A DNA stretch of 64,000 nucleotides from Diphasiastrum complanatum (GCA_029204225.1 CM055100.1:18398244-18462243); one strand, 5' to 3'. Positions 45,027 to 58,080 are shown, numbered from the stretch's first letter. Translations and numbers: made by a program. Notes: generated by a model not told the origin, from the sequence alone.

Positions 45027-48000
45027 ATGGCTCTTATTCTGCTGCATGGAACGCTCCACGTCACAATTTATGAGGCAGCTGATCTTATCTACAAAAACAG
45101 AACCACAGGCGCTGCCCCTCGCTTCTTCAGAAAGGTGAAGTTTTTTTTCTTTGATGTCCAAAAAAATTCATATATATAATATATATACATTGCATGTTTT
45201 AGTTTCTCTCATATAGTGGATCTTTGTCAACAACCTCTTCATCTCAAGGACTTGAGTGAGTGGGCTGCAGGCCCAACTCAAGCATGAAACTCCAACTCAC
45301 CACGTGTAGGAAGATCATTAAAAGGAATGAGACAGCAAGTCATGTAAAGCTTTGTAGCTTTATATTTGTTTCCATATATCGAAAGTTTGTGCTCAGAAAC
45401 AGCTGCTGAGCCTTTCATTATGCGTTGCAATTTTGCTGTCAGGTTGGACCTTCTTTAGCTTAATGTGTCGTTAGACTGCCAAGGAAGGTTAGAGTATGCT
45501 TGCAATAACTAAACTAGTTGTAGAGTTTGCCAAAAGTTTACGAACAACTATATACAAATCCCTTCGAACTAAAATGAGTGAAAAATATACTTGGATTTTT
45601 ATCTAATCAGATATTCTTCTACTACTGCAATACCTGTAGGTGTCAGAGTGACCCGTTCAAGCTTTAGTTTGGCTTTGTGATTTCTACTAAGCAGAAGTCA
45701 CAGTACATTTTAGTTAAGGAGCCGGTATTCTGTCCATTATCCATGCATTATTAGTGAATAGAAATGGCAGAGTCTCATGTTCTCAAATTATAAGCGTGGC
45801 GGAGAAAATCCCATCCTCTTTCCTCATCTACTATCAGTCAATTTTGTGTGCAATCTTGTGAAAGTTCATTCAAGACTTTAGATCTTGACTCAATTAAACC
45901 ATATATTTGCTTTTAATCGCCTTTGTGATAGTTTGATGAGAAACGCATACCATTTCCGTAACTCTGATGGATTAAGATGTGTGTATTTGTGTGATGCTCT
46001 TTCTGATGCTGTTAAATGGGGTACCCGAGTAAACTTGGAGCTGCTTAGAGTTTTAAGTTCTAACATACCTTTCAGATGGCTAAGGATATGAAGGGGATAA
46101 TAGGTTTGGGAAAAGGTGCAAGCCGACTGTATGCAACAGTCGATCTCGAGCAAGCTCGTGTCGGTCGCACTCGCATGATAAGCCGTGACCCAGCTAACCC
46201 TGTGTGGAGTGAGTCCTTTCACATTTATTGTGCCCATAATGTTGCAGATGTTACAATTAGTGTGAAGGATGATCTCCCAGTTGGTGCAAGCTTAATTGGA
46301 AGAGCTAAAATACCTGTGATAGAGATCCTCTCTGGCAAAGTTATCGAGGGTTGGTACGATTTGCACCATGATAATGGGATGAAGCTACAAGGAGGTTCTA
46401 GAATTCATGTTCGCCTCCAGTACTTTGACGTGGCTCGTGATCGATACTGGGGCACCGGTGTGCGTGATGGGCACAGCTTCCCTGGTGTTCCATTCACTTA
46501 CTATCCTCAAAGAAAGGGTTGCAATGTTACACTTTACCAGGATGCACATATGGCTGAGCATTTCCTCCCCCCTATCTATCTCTCAGGAAATGAGCTGAAA
46601 AAATGTACCAGATGTTGGGAGGATGTTTTTCAAGCTATAAATGATGCACGCCATCTGATATATATCACTGGATGGTCGGTATATCCAGAAATTAAACTGG
46701 TTCGGGACCCTGAACGACCAATTCCTGGAAGCAGCGGCGTGACTTTAGGAGAGCTACTGAAAAGAAAAGCAAATGACGGAGTGAGGGTTTTGATGCTTGT
46801 TTGGGACGATCGTACTTCCATTCCCGTAGTGAGACCACAGGGGTTGATGGCTACTCGTGATCAACAGACCCTAGATTATTTGCAAGTTCAAATGTGAAAT
46901 GCATTCTATGTCCGCGCAACCCAGATGATCAATTAAGTCTAATTCAGGGTTTTCAGATCGGAGCTATGTTCACACACACCAGAAGACCCTCATTGTAGAT
47001 GCACCTCTACAGGGTTCTGAGTACAGTTACCGTGAGCTTTGTGGGTGGGATTGATCTGTGTGATGGCCGCTACGATAACCAGTATCACTCTCTGTTCCGA
47101 ACTCTTCAAGGTGTACACAATGATGATTTCCATCAGCCTAACTTTGAAGGCTCGAACCTGAAGAAGGGTGGTCCAAGGGAACCTTGGCATGACATTCATT
47201 CCAAGCTAGAAGGTCCAATAGCCTGGGATGTGCTCCATAATTTTGAGCAGCGCTGGTTGAAACAGGGATCGGGTCCAAAATTGTTGCTGCCAATCCGGAA
47301 AATGAGAACTATTGTTCCTCCGACGGAGGTCCTACCTGGAAATGATCTAGACACATGGCATGTCCAGCTGTTTCCGCTCCATTGATGCAGGAGCTGCTGC
47401 AGGCTTTCCTAAAGAACCAGAGGCTGGGAGCTGCTGGTCTTGTAAGTGGGAAGATAATATCATTGACCGAAGCATTCAAGATGCTTACATAAATGCAATC
47501 CGCCGAGCGAAAAATTTCATTTATATTGAAAATCAGTATTTCATTGGCAGTTCATTTGCATGGGGACAGTAGCCAGGAGTGCAGGTGCCTTGCACTTGAT
47601 ACCAAGGGAAATGGCTCTAAAAAAATTGTAAGTAAAATTGAAGCTGGTGAACGGTTTACCGTGTACATTGTAGTTCCCATGTGGCCTGAGGGTATCCCGG
47701 AGAGCGCCAAGTGCTAGCGATTCTAGATTGGATGAGAGAAACCATGGAGATGATGTACAAAACAATTGCTCAAGCACTAGAAGCAAAGCAGATAGACCAA
47801 CGAGAGCCCAAAAGACTATCTTTCTTTTTATTGCCTGGTAACCGGGAAACGAGGCTAGGAGGAGAATACCTTGCAACCAGAGAGTCCTGCTCCAGGAACA
47901 GATTACAAAGCATTTCAGGATAGCCGACGGTTCATGATATATGTTCCACTCCAAAATGATGATAGGTATGTGTCTTTGTGATCATCGCTATTTTTCCTTC

Positions 48001-48548
48001 TTCCAAGGTGCTGCTAGAAATCTTTGCCATTGGACTTAACATGTTTTATGGGTTATCTTCACATTTATCTGTATCTATTGCGAAAATGTACAAATGATAA
48101 TATAAAGATGACTACCAGTGGATGATGAGTATATCATTGTTGGCTCGGCAAACATCAATCAACGCTCAATGGATGGCGCTAGAGACACAGAAATTGCAAT
48201 TGGTGCATATCAGCCTCACCACACAGTCACTGATCTATCACCAAGAGGAGAGGTACATGGGTTCCGATGGCGCTGTGGTTTGAACATCTCAGGACAATAA
48301 ACAATGCATTCTTAGAACCTTGGACTCTTGGGTGTATACGATTGATAAACAGTATCTCGGATAAATTCTGGAACTTATATGCAGCTCAATCTGTTGTGGA
48401 CCTTCCTGGTCACCTCTTAACATACCCAGTATCAGTATCATATGATGGGTCAGTCTCGGAGTTACCAGGCCTTACAAAGTTTCCTGACACAAAGGCTAAC
48501 ATTCTGGGAATGAAATCTGACTACCTCCCACCTATCCTGACAACCTGA
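45027..48548 (+). CDS. Alpha-class phospholipase D gene, three exons, many single-base frame breaks
   Basis: The product would hydrolyse membrane phospholipids such as phosphatidylcholine to phosphatidic acid and a free head group, a plant stress and signalling lipid route. Exon 1 (45027-45134, 36 codons, starts [14 protein letters not shown]) and exon 2 from 46076 encode the C2 domain. Introns are 45135-46075 (phase 0) and 47966-48118 (phase 1), both GT-AG. Exon 2 runs cleanly for 274 codons ([26 protein letters not shown]). The first HKD motif (HQKTLIVD) is near 46975-47000; IYIENQYF is at about 47520; the second HKD (HSKMMIVD) spans intron 2; exon 3 has [12 protein letters not shown] and ends at TGA 48548. 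About fourteen one-base shifts lie between 46880 and 48270, mostly at homopolymers, with no in-frame nonsense codon seen. Either a recent pseudogene or assembly errors. Domain order is that of the roughly 800-residue plant alpha family. Confidence 0.85.
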
Positions 48549-48725
48549 TTCTATGCCTGTCAATCCGAGCTGAAGCTGAATCCAAGAGTTTTGGGAGGAA
48601 ACCTCTACTCTTAGTCTGGAAATAATTTCTGAAACCGGAACCTTAAATTTTAATCAGTAGAAAGTAGTCTCTCAGTCTCTGACACGTCTGATTGTGTGAG
48701 CATGATATGTTATAGTTTTGAATGC

Positions 48726-48731
48726 AATAAA
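48726..48731 (+). terminator. Candidate polyadenylation signal of the phospholipase gene
   Basis: AATAAA about 180 bp after the stop codon, in an A/T-rich 3' flank. This is the best match to a plant near-upstream element here. Confidence 0.5.
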
Positions 48732-50984
48732 TATACAGGATTATAAAAGACAAAATGTATCCATGATGATAATGCAAGAGCAATTGTAGCATCATGGAAG
48801 GTTATGTGTTCATGTGAACAGAATTCTTTTGTCAAATGCAATGAAAGTATTCTTTGTGATCTACTTTGTACCAGCCAATGCTAAATGCACATTTTGCCCA
48901 ATGGGAGTTGATGCTTAAAGTACCAGGGGTTGACAATGATTCAAGATCTCCCCCACACCATTGGGTCTTAAAGGCCCTGGGTGGGCATTTGGCCAGTGCG
49001 ACATGTGGCACTTTCAGCAGCAAATGCCAAACAAAGATTTAATTTTTTTTTGAGCAAACAAATGCCTGCACAAGCACCATATTTTGTGGCCTCAAGTACA
49101 CACACGCACACACACACACATAGGCACACGTGCGTGTTTTGAAAGACAATGTGTGATTATGATATATATATATGAAACTTGTCTATGGGATTGAAAAACA
49201 CGTGCCAATCACATAAACCCTGTCCAAAATCTTTGGGCAGGTTTTTGTGAATAAAAAATTAATTTTTTAAATTAAGAAAAAACGTGTGGTTGTGATTAAG
49301 CTGAGGCCAAAATGGGCAATGCCTCCAAGATGCAGGGCCACCCACACCTTGGCACACTTGAAAGAGCAAAAAAGGATTTGGCTGAGTGGTTGAGTCTCTA
49401 CAGGAGGTTCACCAGTCCTTGAATCTCCCCTCCTTTGACACCCAAGATTAAGAGATGAAGACTCCATCTCTCCATGTCAATTATTCATAATAAAATGTTT
49501 CATATTTAATCTCAAGACTTTAAGATGACTCAATCATTGTCAAGGAAAAGCCTTTTAAAGTATTTCTCATAATCTTCATTAGAAATTTGCAATTTGACTT
49601 TTTATTGAATGTGTCCAATTTGCAATCTTGCTTATTAACTACAAATGTAATGTGTTTTTTTTTTTATCATAGTTGCTTTGAAATGTAATTCGAAATGTTG
49701 TTGACCTTTTTTTAGGATTTTGACCAACATGATGGTTATGTTTTTAGAGTGGTTTAGTGAGCATGTGAAATGAGCAAAAGCATTGAATCAACTATGATAA
49801 ACAACGGTTGGTTTATTTTGTGCAAAAAGTCGTTCAATGACAACAAACATTGGAGCATTCACTATGGGAGAGGAGTACAACTTCCAATGAGGTAGTGTAG
49901 AACCAACGAGAGTTAAGGTCATAAAATGGTCAATTGAGAACAAAATGAGGCCCCTTTTTTTCTTTTCTTTTTTTTGGCAAAATTCACAATGTTTCAAACG
50001 CGTTTCAAAGTAGCTATGAGAAAGACTGTTTTCTTGTATAAACAATTGGTTTTGGGCTGTATGCATCACATGAGTTATTTGGTGATCTATCATACCCTTG
50101 TGGCATACACACTTCGAAGATTTCTTTGAGGATTGATACATTTTGCTTCAAAAAGAGGTCTATGATTGTCCTTACAAAGGCAATATTTGCAAAGATAAAC
50201 CTTTTTGCTAAGAGAATTATATCAAAACAGAGAAATTTTTGGGTTATCACATTTTGAAGATTGTAAGTACGTATATAGAGGCATGGAGATTCGTTGGTAA
50301 TGTGTAATGGGGCACATTTCCATTGCATTTTGTAATAGTGGTTTCATTGAAAAAAAATTCATGTGTCCATTTTGAAGAAAATTGTTTGTCTTTGGTCCAT
50401 GTTTCATGCATTCTTGCTGTAAGAATTTTTCTTATCTAACCAACCACACCAAGAATAGTACAAAGTGTAACAGCTTTGGTTTTCACTAGTAAGTACATAG
50501 GTTGCCCTCATAACACTATATACTATGTCTCCACCCAACCTTTGTTGCATAGAAAGTGATAGGAATCCCTCTGTCTAGGCTGTCATATCCACAATCCTCA
50601 AGCACCCCTTGAACTTGACTCTTCTAACATTGACACATGTCAAACTCTATGATAGATGACACTTGCCACTTGGCAATACCCTGACACACAGGCAAGCAAG
50701 TCGGATGAGCATCCGAAAAGTGTCACTCATCAGTTGGGCCAAGTGCCATATGACATGTCTCCTGTTAATCGATCAACTCTCCTGATGTTTAGGAGGTTAG
50801 CACAATCAATGCTAATTAATGACCCAATACCTATGCCAAAGCTATGCATGCTTTCAAGCAATGTCACATTATGATGATACACTTTCTTTTTTAACTTAGG
50901 GCCACCAAAAGTTACATAGGATCAACTCATAGGTCTAATCGACACTATTGGGCACTTAATGGATCCCGCCATGAAATATTGCGT
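48732..50984. other. Intergenic DNA, no gene recognised
   Basis: Short (TG)n/(CA)n and (TA)n tracts near 49100-49175 and long T-runs occur. Open frames on the minus strand at 49788-50328 do not resemble a known protein and overlap each other, so I do not call a gene. Confidence 0.5.
49370..49460 (+). repeat. Possible tRNA-derived SINE or tRNA-like fragment
   Basis: TGGCTGAGTGGTTGAG near 49378 resembles a Pol III A box, and TTGAATCTCC about 40 bases later resembles a degenerate B box. The cloverleaf cannot be completed, so it is not a tRNA gene. Confidence 0.3.
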
Positions 50985-51229
50985 ATCTAGGCTAGAATAA
51001 TCGACTTGGGCATTAGATTAAAATAAAATAATGTAGAAGCATCAAGTCAAGGTTCTAAGTTAAGCAAGCTGAAGGGGACTCACATGAATCATGTGAGGGC
51101 TGTTGAGATACAAAGGAAAAATCACATGATTCATTTGAGGACCCACTGACTAAACTAGAACCACTAGATTTCTATTGAAGGGCTTGGATTAAAAATATTG
51201 CCATTTTGAAGTAGCCAATAAGAGAGAAC
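50985..51229 (+). repeat. Dispersed repeat X, copy 2
   Basis: Collinear with 155-415. The match stops at about 51229, after AGAGAGAAC, exactly where a CACTA-like terminus begins. Confidence 0.5.
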
Positions 51230-51545
51230 ACAACTACAAAAACTGGTGTTTTTCAACATATATTTGCAACTAAAAATCGCAAAAGCAAATTTTGTCAAAT
51301 TTTGGAATGTCAAATGATCTATAGAAAATGATGTCAAAAATCGTGTTGGAAAGGTTTCGTCCAATTCTGACACATTGTCATCGAATAGATACTGATATCC
51401 GACCACTGGTATGGCGTCAGATTAATTTTCAAAATTTCCTTCATACTCCGATTGATGTTGGAGACCGACATCCACATGGATTATGACGTGGCGATAATAT
51501 GAAATCTCCAACATGTCGGATTTCGACGACTTTTTTAAAGAGCAT
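51230..51545 (+). mobile_element. Possible CACTA (En/Spm) transposon end
   Basis: Starts CACAACTACAAAAACTGG, close to the plant CACTA terminus CACTACAAGAAA. Repeated CCGAC/GTCGG motifs follow (near 51397, 51463 and 51526) in both orientations, as in CACTA subterminal regions. No transposase is recognised downstream and no second end was found. Confidence 0.35.
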
Positions 51546-52430
51546 ACAATAAATTTACGTTATGTTTCAAACATATGAGAGAGTTACATTGCATTCATTC
51601 ACACATCACAAATCATTAAAATTTGAACTTAAACCAAAATCATTGAAACGTGTGGATAGATGCTTAAACGAAACCATATATTGTCTATAGTATGCAAGTG
51701 ACATCAATTTTTGAATCTTTTCACTCATTTGCAATTGAGAGAACTTGGAGTTTTTTTTCAAATGTGAGCCCTGGGATCTTGATCTTGCTAGGTCTCATGT
51801 GCCCCATCACATGAATACATGTACTCTCTATTTTCTATAATGGAATCCATCTCCTTTTGAGCTTTAATTTGAAATGAGCTTTGTTGTAGCTTATGGTTAT
51901 TACTCATCTTTTGTTCTCTTCAACATACGTGTGGTGGTTGACTCCATTTCCTAGCTTTCTTGGCTTGGATTGAGAGGTATGGCAATGGTTCAAAGTAACT
52001 ATCGTAGAAATAATGCCACAGTTAAAAATGGTATGTTCGGATTCTTTGCAATCAACTCGACAAAAGTGAGACCTATAAACTCATATGACATCTTTGTATT
52101 GCCACAACATTGTGATTAAGTGTAACTACCTTGCAAATTGTATTCTATTTTGCATGAATTTTTTGTTTGATTATTTTAAATCAATAATCATGATATCACA
52201 TTGTGGATTGATTTTATGTCTGTTGTAGATCATGCTTCATCCAAATCGATTATCTCCTCAGTGGTTGTATGTCATCTAACTCAATATAAAAACGGTATAT
52301 ATTTGAAGACATAAATATTGCATTGGATATGCCAAATGAACCTAGATGAGTAACCAAAATTTGAGCCAAAACCCTTAATCAAGCCAGAAATCCAAGCTCT
52401 ATTAAAGAGCAAATCACAAACAAAGAAAGA
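51546..52430. other. Intergenic DNA, no gene recognised
   Basis: A/T-rich sequence without a supportable open frame or repeat ends; possibly the interior of the CACTA-like element. Confidence 0.4.
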
Positions 52431-52523
52431 CAATCACCAATGAGAATGCCATGTTTTAATTTTGAATGGCTAGAGGAAACAAACAATGATAAAAATGGTC
52501 ATAGCACTTATGTTCATCGAAAT

Positions 52524-52870
52524 ACATTGTTGAATTTACGATTGCACTTAGAATTAGATTCAAATGAGTGTATGGACTTAGATAATGGCAAGAATGAGGG
52601 ACTAGTTGATGAGCAATGTAATGTATTGTTGAATTTATGATTGCACTTAGAATCAGATTCAAATGAGTGTATGGACTTAGATAATGACAAGAATGAGGGA
52701 CTAATTGATGAGCAATGTAATGAGGACATTGACTCATAATTGAGTCCATGCATGATCTTATACATTGTTGAATTTACGATTGCACTTAGAATTAGATTCA
52801 AATGAGTGTATGGACTTAGATAATGACAAGAATGAGGGACTAGTTGATGTGCAATGAATGAGGACATTGA
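52524..52870 (+). repeat. Minisatellite-like triplication, about 97 bp unit
   Basis: A unit starting with ATTGTTGAATTTACGATTGC and ending GATGAGCAATG occurs at about 52525-52620, 52622-52717 and 52764-52855. The first two are head to tail. A ~40 bp block (GAGGACATTGACTCATAAT) follows the second and third. The unit translates into an acidic peptide, but no start-to-stop gene is evident. Confidence 0.8.
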
Positions 52871-52915
52871 CTCATAATTGAGTTCATACATGAAAAGATC
52901 ATGCATAATCATCTT

Positions 52916-53133
<218 letters not shown>

Positions 53134-53275
53134 CACCAAAACCATGCGTAACCATCCTAGGTGGTCATGTGTCGTCGACGGTACCGTGCTTGATGAGGAC
53201 ACCTGATAAAATGAAGAGAATTTGAGACTTAGGCAGCTTATTATGATGCCACCATTGTGGATATGGAATTATCTG

Positions 53276-53467
53276 CCCATAACGGTATGCCCTTCAGTGA
53301 TGGCCTCGCAAGGGGCAAGACGCAGACACATGGGAAAAGGAAGATGATTTGAAACTTATAAATTCCTTGGTTTTCTTCCATGGAAGGAAGTTTTTATGGG
53401 GGAGGGAATGTTATGTACCATAATGGTACACCCTTCAGTGAAGGCCTCGCAAGGGGCAGAACGCAAG
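53276..53467 (+). repeat. Short direct duplication, about 48 bp, 141 bp apart
   Basis: A CCCTTCAGTGATGGCCTCGC-type sequence at about 53278-53325 recurs with few changes at about 53419-53467. The second copy runs into copia RNase H sequence at about 53490. Confidence 0.6.
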
Positions 53468-53489
53468 TCTGGCGTTATCGACATGTTTT

Positions 53490-53655
53490 GGTGCCACACA
53501 TTCAAGTTCAATTTCATTTTCTTAGAGAGAAAGTTCAGAATAGAGATGTCGAATTAGGTTACTGTCACACCGATAGTATGTTAACTGATATTCTAACAAA
53601 ACCATTGTCAAGAGAAAAACATGCTACCTTAGTTACTATGTTAAATTTTTATTGA
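53490..53655 (+). pseudogene. Copia RNase H C-terminal end (Cop-V)
   Basis: Reads IQVQFHFLREKVQNRDVEL and ILTKPLSREKHATL, the usual last residues of copia polyproteins, then a stop at 53653-53655. Only about 55 codons are left. The sequence before it is not copia. Confidence 0.8.
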
Positions 53656-53683
53656 GGTGCCTATTAGTAAGCTTAAGGGAGAG

Positions 53684-54190
53684 TGTTGGAGTTTAATCTT
53701 TTGCCTACTCACCTAAATTCATCTTCTGGGTACTCCTCTACAATGTAGATATTCACTCTCTACAACAGTCTACAGAAATGAACTGTTATTCAAAACAGCT
53801 TGTAGAAATACACAAAGATTCAAAGCAAAACAATGAATAAACTCTGACACTCTAGTTCAAAGTCAAGCTATCAAGCGTAACCATCGACATGTGTATGATC
53901 ATCACTATCGACTATCAACAGTCATAACCTATCCATTGTCGAACTACTGCAAGGGCTTGCATCATGTCATATTAATAAAGGGGGTGCTTTTATAAATACC
54001 AAATACTTAGCCATAGTGTGCAAAGAGTTGATTTTTTCATAGATGGACATGTCTTCATTCATCCTAACCTATCATGTTTCGGAACATACTGTACAGAATG
54101 TACAATACGTTCCGACCCAAAAGGGTCGGAATCGGTTTCTAAGGTCTAAACCCAGCTCGTGTTCCCTATTTGTGGGTGAACAATCCAACA
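53684..54190 (+). repeat. 3' LTR of Cop-V with polypurine tract
   Basis: A purine tract AAGGGAGAG (53675-53683) precedes TGTTGGA. The 507 bp LTR closes with TCCAACA, so the ends are matching inverted repeats. No 5' partner is in the window. Confidence 0.8.
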
Positions 54191-56231
54191 CTTGGTAAAT
54201 TTTGTTTCATAATGATTGGAGGGGTCGACATTGAAGGATAAGAAAACAACAATGCTATGAACGCTTGGTTATGTGGCAGTCTACCCTTGATCTTGTTAGT
54301 TTCCTTTCATCTCAATGGATTTGCCACAACCTAGCTTGCACACATATGCTAGACTCCTTTGTTTGTGTTTCAAGACGGGTTAAATGCCATGGGCCAAAAT
54401 TGTCATCGTGAGCACACAAGTGCCCAAAGCCTACCACAAGTGGCAGGTGTTTGCAATCTTCATGCATACTCTGGCCCAACAAACTCCTCTCCTCAAGTAG
54501 AGAGAGAAACCACCACTTTTGGTGAAGGGTAGAGAAAGAAATACACTCAAAATTGCTGAATTTCCAAATTGACTCAAAAACTCACATTGATTATGATTGG
54601 TAATGAGAATACATATAAAACTCATGGAGATCCATGCTTCAATCCTATTGGAGCCCTTAGAGATAGCCTCTCTAATCCTATTGGATGTGTGATGCAACAT
54701 CCCTCACTTTTGATTGGACCCTTACAACACATCTCTCTCTTATGATTGGACCCTTTGACTTTTGCCACCTCATAAGGTGCATCACTCATCAAACCTAAAC
54801 CTGACATGTGTAAGCAACCTAACTAGCTCGAGTTACATCACAAATGAATTTTGTAATCATGACAAAGCATGTGTACTTGACCATTTGACCTCTAAAGCCA
54901 AAATTGGCCCTATCACATAGTGACACCAAGATGCTTGACTAGAAATCTTTATGATACCCCTAAAGTCAACATCATAAGCTATTTCTAACTATTTTACACA
55001 TGTGGGAACATGCTCCATACATGTGAAATGTACTCACAAACATAAAATCATAAAATAACCAAGATAGATTTTTGACAATTTTTCACGCTCCTCAAAAAAT
55101 AGCTTGGTAAGGTACTAGATCAATCAAGGAGTTTGTGAAAAAATTTGAGTGGATGGTTTGGTATGCATATGAAGTAAAAAACCAGCAAAAGGATCCATCA
55201 TAGCAGCACCCTCACTATATCCATAATAAGATTTCTTTGGTAGAAATCATTTGCCAACACCTTTGAAGAGCATTCCACAAATTTGCCACTATATCCATGT
55301 GCTTCCTCCATGCTTTGATGATGATCTTTGATTTGAAAGTACCATTTGCATGAAGCTGGTTGCACCATGATGAAAACAAGCCTCATAAAGATCACCAAGA
55401 TTATAGAGATCAAGATCATAAGATAAGCAAAAGTGTTGATTATCAAGATTAAGCAAACTAGCTTGACTAGTCCACATACTATGAACTTGATCCATGATGG
55501 ATCTAATCTTCAAATCAAGTTCTATCTTGATCTTCTTGAGGCTAAATACTTGCTCAAGGATGTAAGTGTCCTCTTTGAATGCCTCACTTAATCTCAAGAG
55601 AAGGTTACAAAATGCCTCAAACCATGTAAAAACATGATTTTTCAAACAACGAGCAACAAGTCATTCTTGCTCTTACTAGATCCAAGAGCATACACTTGAT
55701 GACTCAACGACTTGATTTCTAAGTAATTTGGAACATATCCAAGCCATGAATGACAAGTAATATGTCCACACTAGAGGCATGATACAAGACAAGCATTACC
55801 TCACTCCAACTATGAGATGTAGAAATCTCAAAGAAGCAAGATGGTACATCAAGTAATGAAAGAGAAGCATGAGAGAATATTGTGTAGTAAATACCACCTG
55901 AAACTTGCCTCTCTATACCATAAAAGATGATCCATAAAGACTTGGCCATCCATCTTGAAGATCCCCTTGAAATCATATCTTGAGGAGGCTCCTCCTCAAA
56001 CCTCGACCCCTTCACATCTTGATAATCTTCAATAGATACGATTTGAGATGCATCTTGAGATGCCTTGATCTCGACCCCTTCCAAGGTTGAATGTAGATCT
56101 CCATAAAATATGACTTCTTTACTCTCAATCACTTTTAAAATAGAGAGTATAAAGGCTTTATAGGGGCCTTGGTGGATAAGCATCCAACCATGATCAATGA
56201 GCTTGGATCATCCATCCTCCTTGTTTCCAAG
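54191..56231 (-). other. Unclassified, possibly a non-autonomous LTR element on the minus strand
   Basis: On the minus strand a purine run followed by CGTGAAAAATTG near 55075-55095 resembles a polypurine tract and an LTR start, with LTR-like A/T-rich sequence to its left. To the right, minus-strand frames of 82-154 codons (55198-55645 and 55719-56183) overlap and match no family I know. I do not call genes. Confidence 0.3.
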
Positions 56232-57289
56232 GGAATATGTGCAAAGCAAGAGGAATGGTAAAGAGTGATGCTGATCCTAATCTTTACATTCTAAGGCAAG
56301 ATTCAGATATAGTGTTCATTGTCTTGTACGTGGATGATTTGATTGTTACAGGAAGTAATGAGAAGTTAATTGATGAAATCAGATCAGATCTTTCCAATGC
56401 TTTTGACATGATTGATCTAGGATTGATGCACTATTGTCTTGGCATTGAAGTATGGCAAAAAGAAGACATGGTGTTTCTTACACAAAGCAAATATGCACGA
56501 GATCTGTTTAAAAGTTCAATATGCAGGATTGTAGACCTTTGAGTACACCTATGGATGTCAACATGAAGCTTACTGCATATGATGAATCTGAGAAAGTGGA
56601 TGCTTGTTTGTATAGACTGCTGGTGGGTAGTTTGATTTATTTGACACACACACGACCTGATATTTCTTATGTTGTTGGTGTTGTCAGTCAATTTATGCAA
56701 GATCCTAGTCAAGCACACTGGAAGTCTGCTAAACTTATTCTTGGATACATTCGAGGGACATTGAATTTTGGTTTGAAGTATGATCAGTCTGAAGCGCCAT
56801 TGTTGGTAGGTTATACAGATGCCGATTGAGCAGGCAATATTGATGACATAAGATCTACCAGTGGTAATACATTCAGTTATGGTATAGCTGCAATTTCATG
56901 GAACAGCAAAAAGCAATCTACAATAGCCTTATCATCGACCGAGGCTGAATATCAAGCACTCAACAATGCTACACAAGAAGCGGTATGGTTACGAAGATTT
57001 CTTGTGGATATAGGTCAACCATAGGTGGATGCGACTACTATATCTTGCGATAATCAAAGTTGCATTCACCTTGCCAAAAATCCAGTTTTACATGTTCAAA
57101 CCAAGCACATTGAAATACACTACCATTTTGTTTGGGAGAAAATTCTTGATGGAGCCATTGATCTTGTTTTTTGTAAATCTGAAGATCAAATGACAGATAT
57201 TTTTACTAAGTCATTAGGTAGATGTAAATTTGAGAGGTTTTCATACTCTATTAGGAATAGAAGAATGTAATTTTACCATTGAGGGAGAG
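56232..57289 (+). pseudogene. Copia reverse transcriptase C-part and RNase H (Cop-IV copy b)
   Basis: Begins inside RT (GMVKSDADPNLYILRQDSD) with an intact YVDD box at 56327-56338, then GLMHYCLGIEVWQKEDMVFL. A frame break near 56520 precedes LLVGSLIYLTHTRPDISYVV. A stop at 56827 (AD*AGN, where Trp is usual) and another at 57022 follow, then RNase H to SEDQMTDIFTKSLGRCKFE. It matches 18530-19511 of copy a closely. A GAGGGAGAG purine tract ends it at 57289. Confidence 0.85.
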
Positions 57290-57870
57290 TGTTAGAAATC
57301 AATGATAAACTTCATTGTTACTGTTTACGATATACATTAATGTTGATAGATGTGACCAGCTGTCATTAGCCGTAGGCTAGTCTATTAGTCTATTCATAGG
57401 TTTTTTCTCTCTATGAGGGTTCAGGGTTCATTTGTACATTTCACATTTTAGTATGATCCAGTATGGTAGTGTGATTGTGCGTGTTCTTCTTTCGCCTTCT
57501 TGTGGTGCTTGCTTATGATGAATGCTTGATGTTCCATATCTGATTATTGACATGAATGCCTTAGCACGTGGGTGATTCGTTTAAGCAGTTGAAGATGGAT
57601 AGTTCACAAGAGATGACTTCACCTCTCATTCAGGTATGATGCTTTACGGAATATCACCAATACAGTGGGTAACCTAACTTGTTACTATGATTTCACTCAT
57701 GTATTTATGATGATATGCAAACCTTGCGTGTAAAGGTTTTTTTAAGTAATAAATCCAATATAGGTTGATCCTGCATGCACATTTGGTGACATGGGTGTGA
57801 GTTTAAATTTTTTTTTGTCTTTGCACCGGTGTCCGGTTAATATAAGTAAAGTCGAGTACTAATATAGAGC
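57290..57870 (+). repeat. LTR of Cop-IV copy b (3' end uncertain)
   Basis: Starts TGTTAGAAATCAATGATAAAC, matching the truncated LTR at 19541. No clear CA end can be fixed before the microsatellite at 57945. Confidence 0.6.
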
Positions 57871-57942
57871 TCGACCATGGTACACTTGAATGGCATGGAT
57901 TTGCCCAAGTAGTTTGTCAAGAAGGACTATGTGAAATCTTGT

Positions 57943-58080
<138 letters not shown>

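Noticed and set aside
49788-50328. Minus-strand frames of 104-117 codons as a gene
   Set aside because: Two overlapping frames, no recognised motif, and A/T-biased composition.
52440-52640. A 66-codon acidic frame (starts MRMPCFNFEW) as a small gene
   Set aside because: Its second half is the ~97 bp minisatellite unit; no start context or homologue is recognised.
55198-56183. Minus-strand frames of 82-154 codons as a host gene
   Set aside because: The frames overlap each other and lack a known motif or splice sites that would join them.
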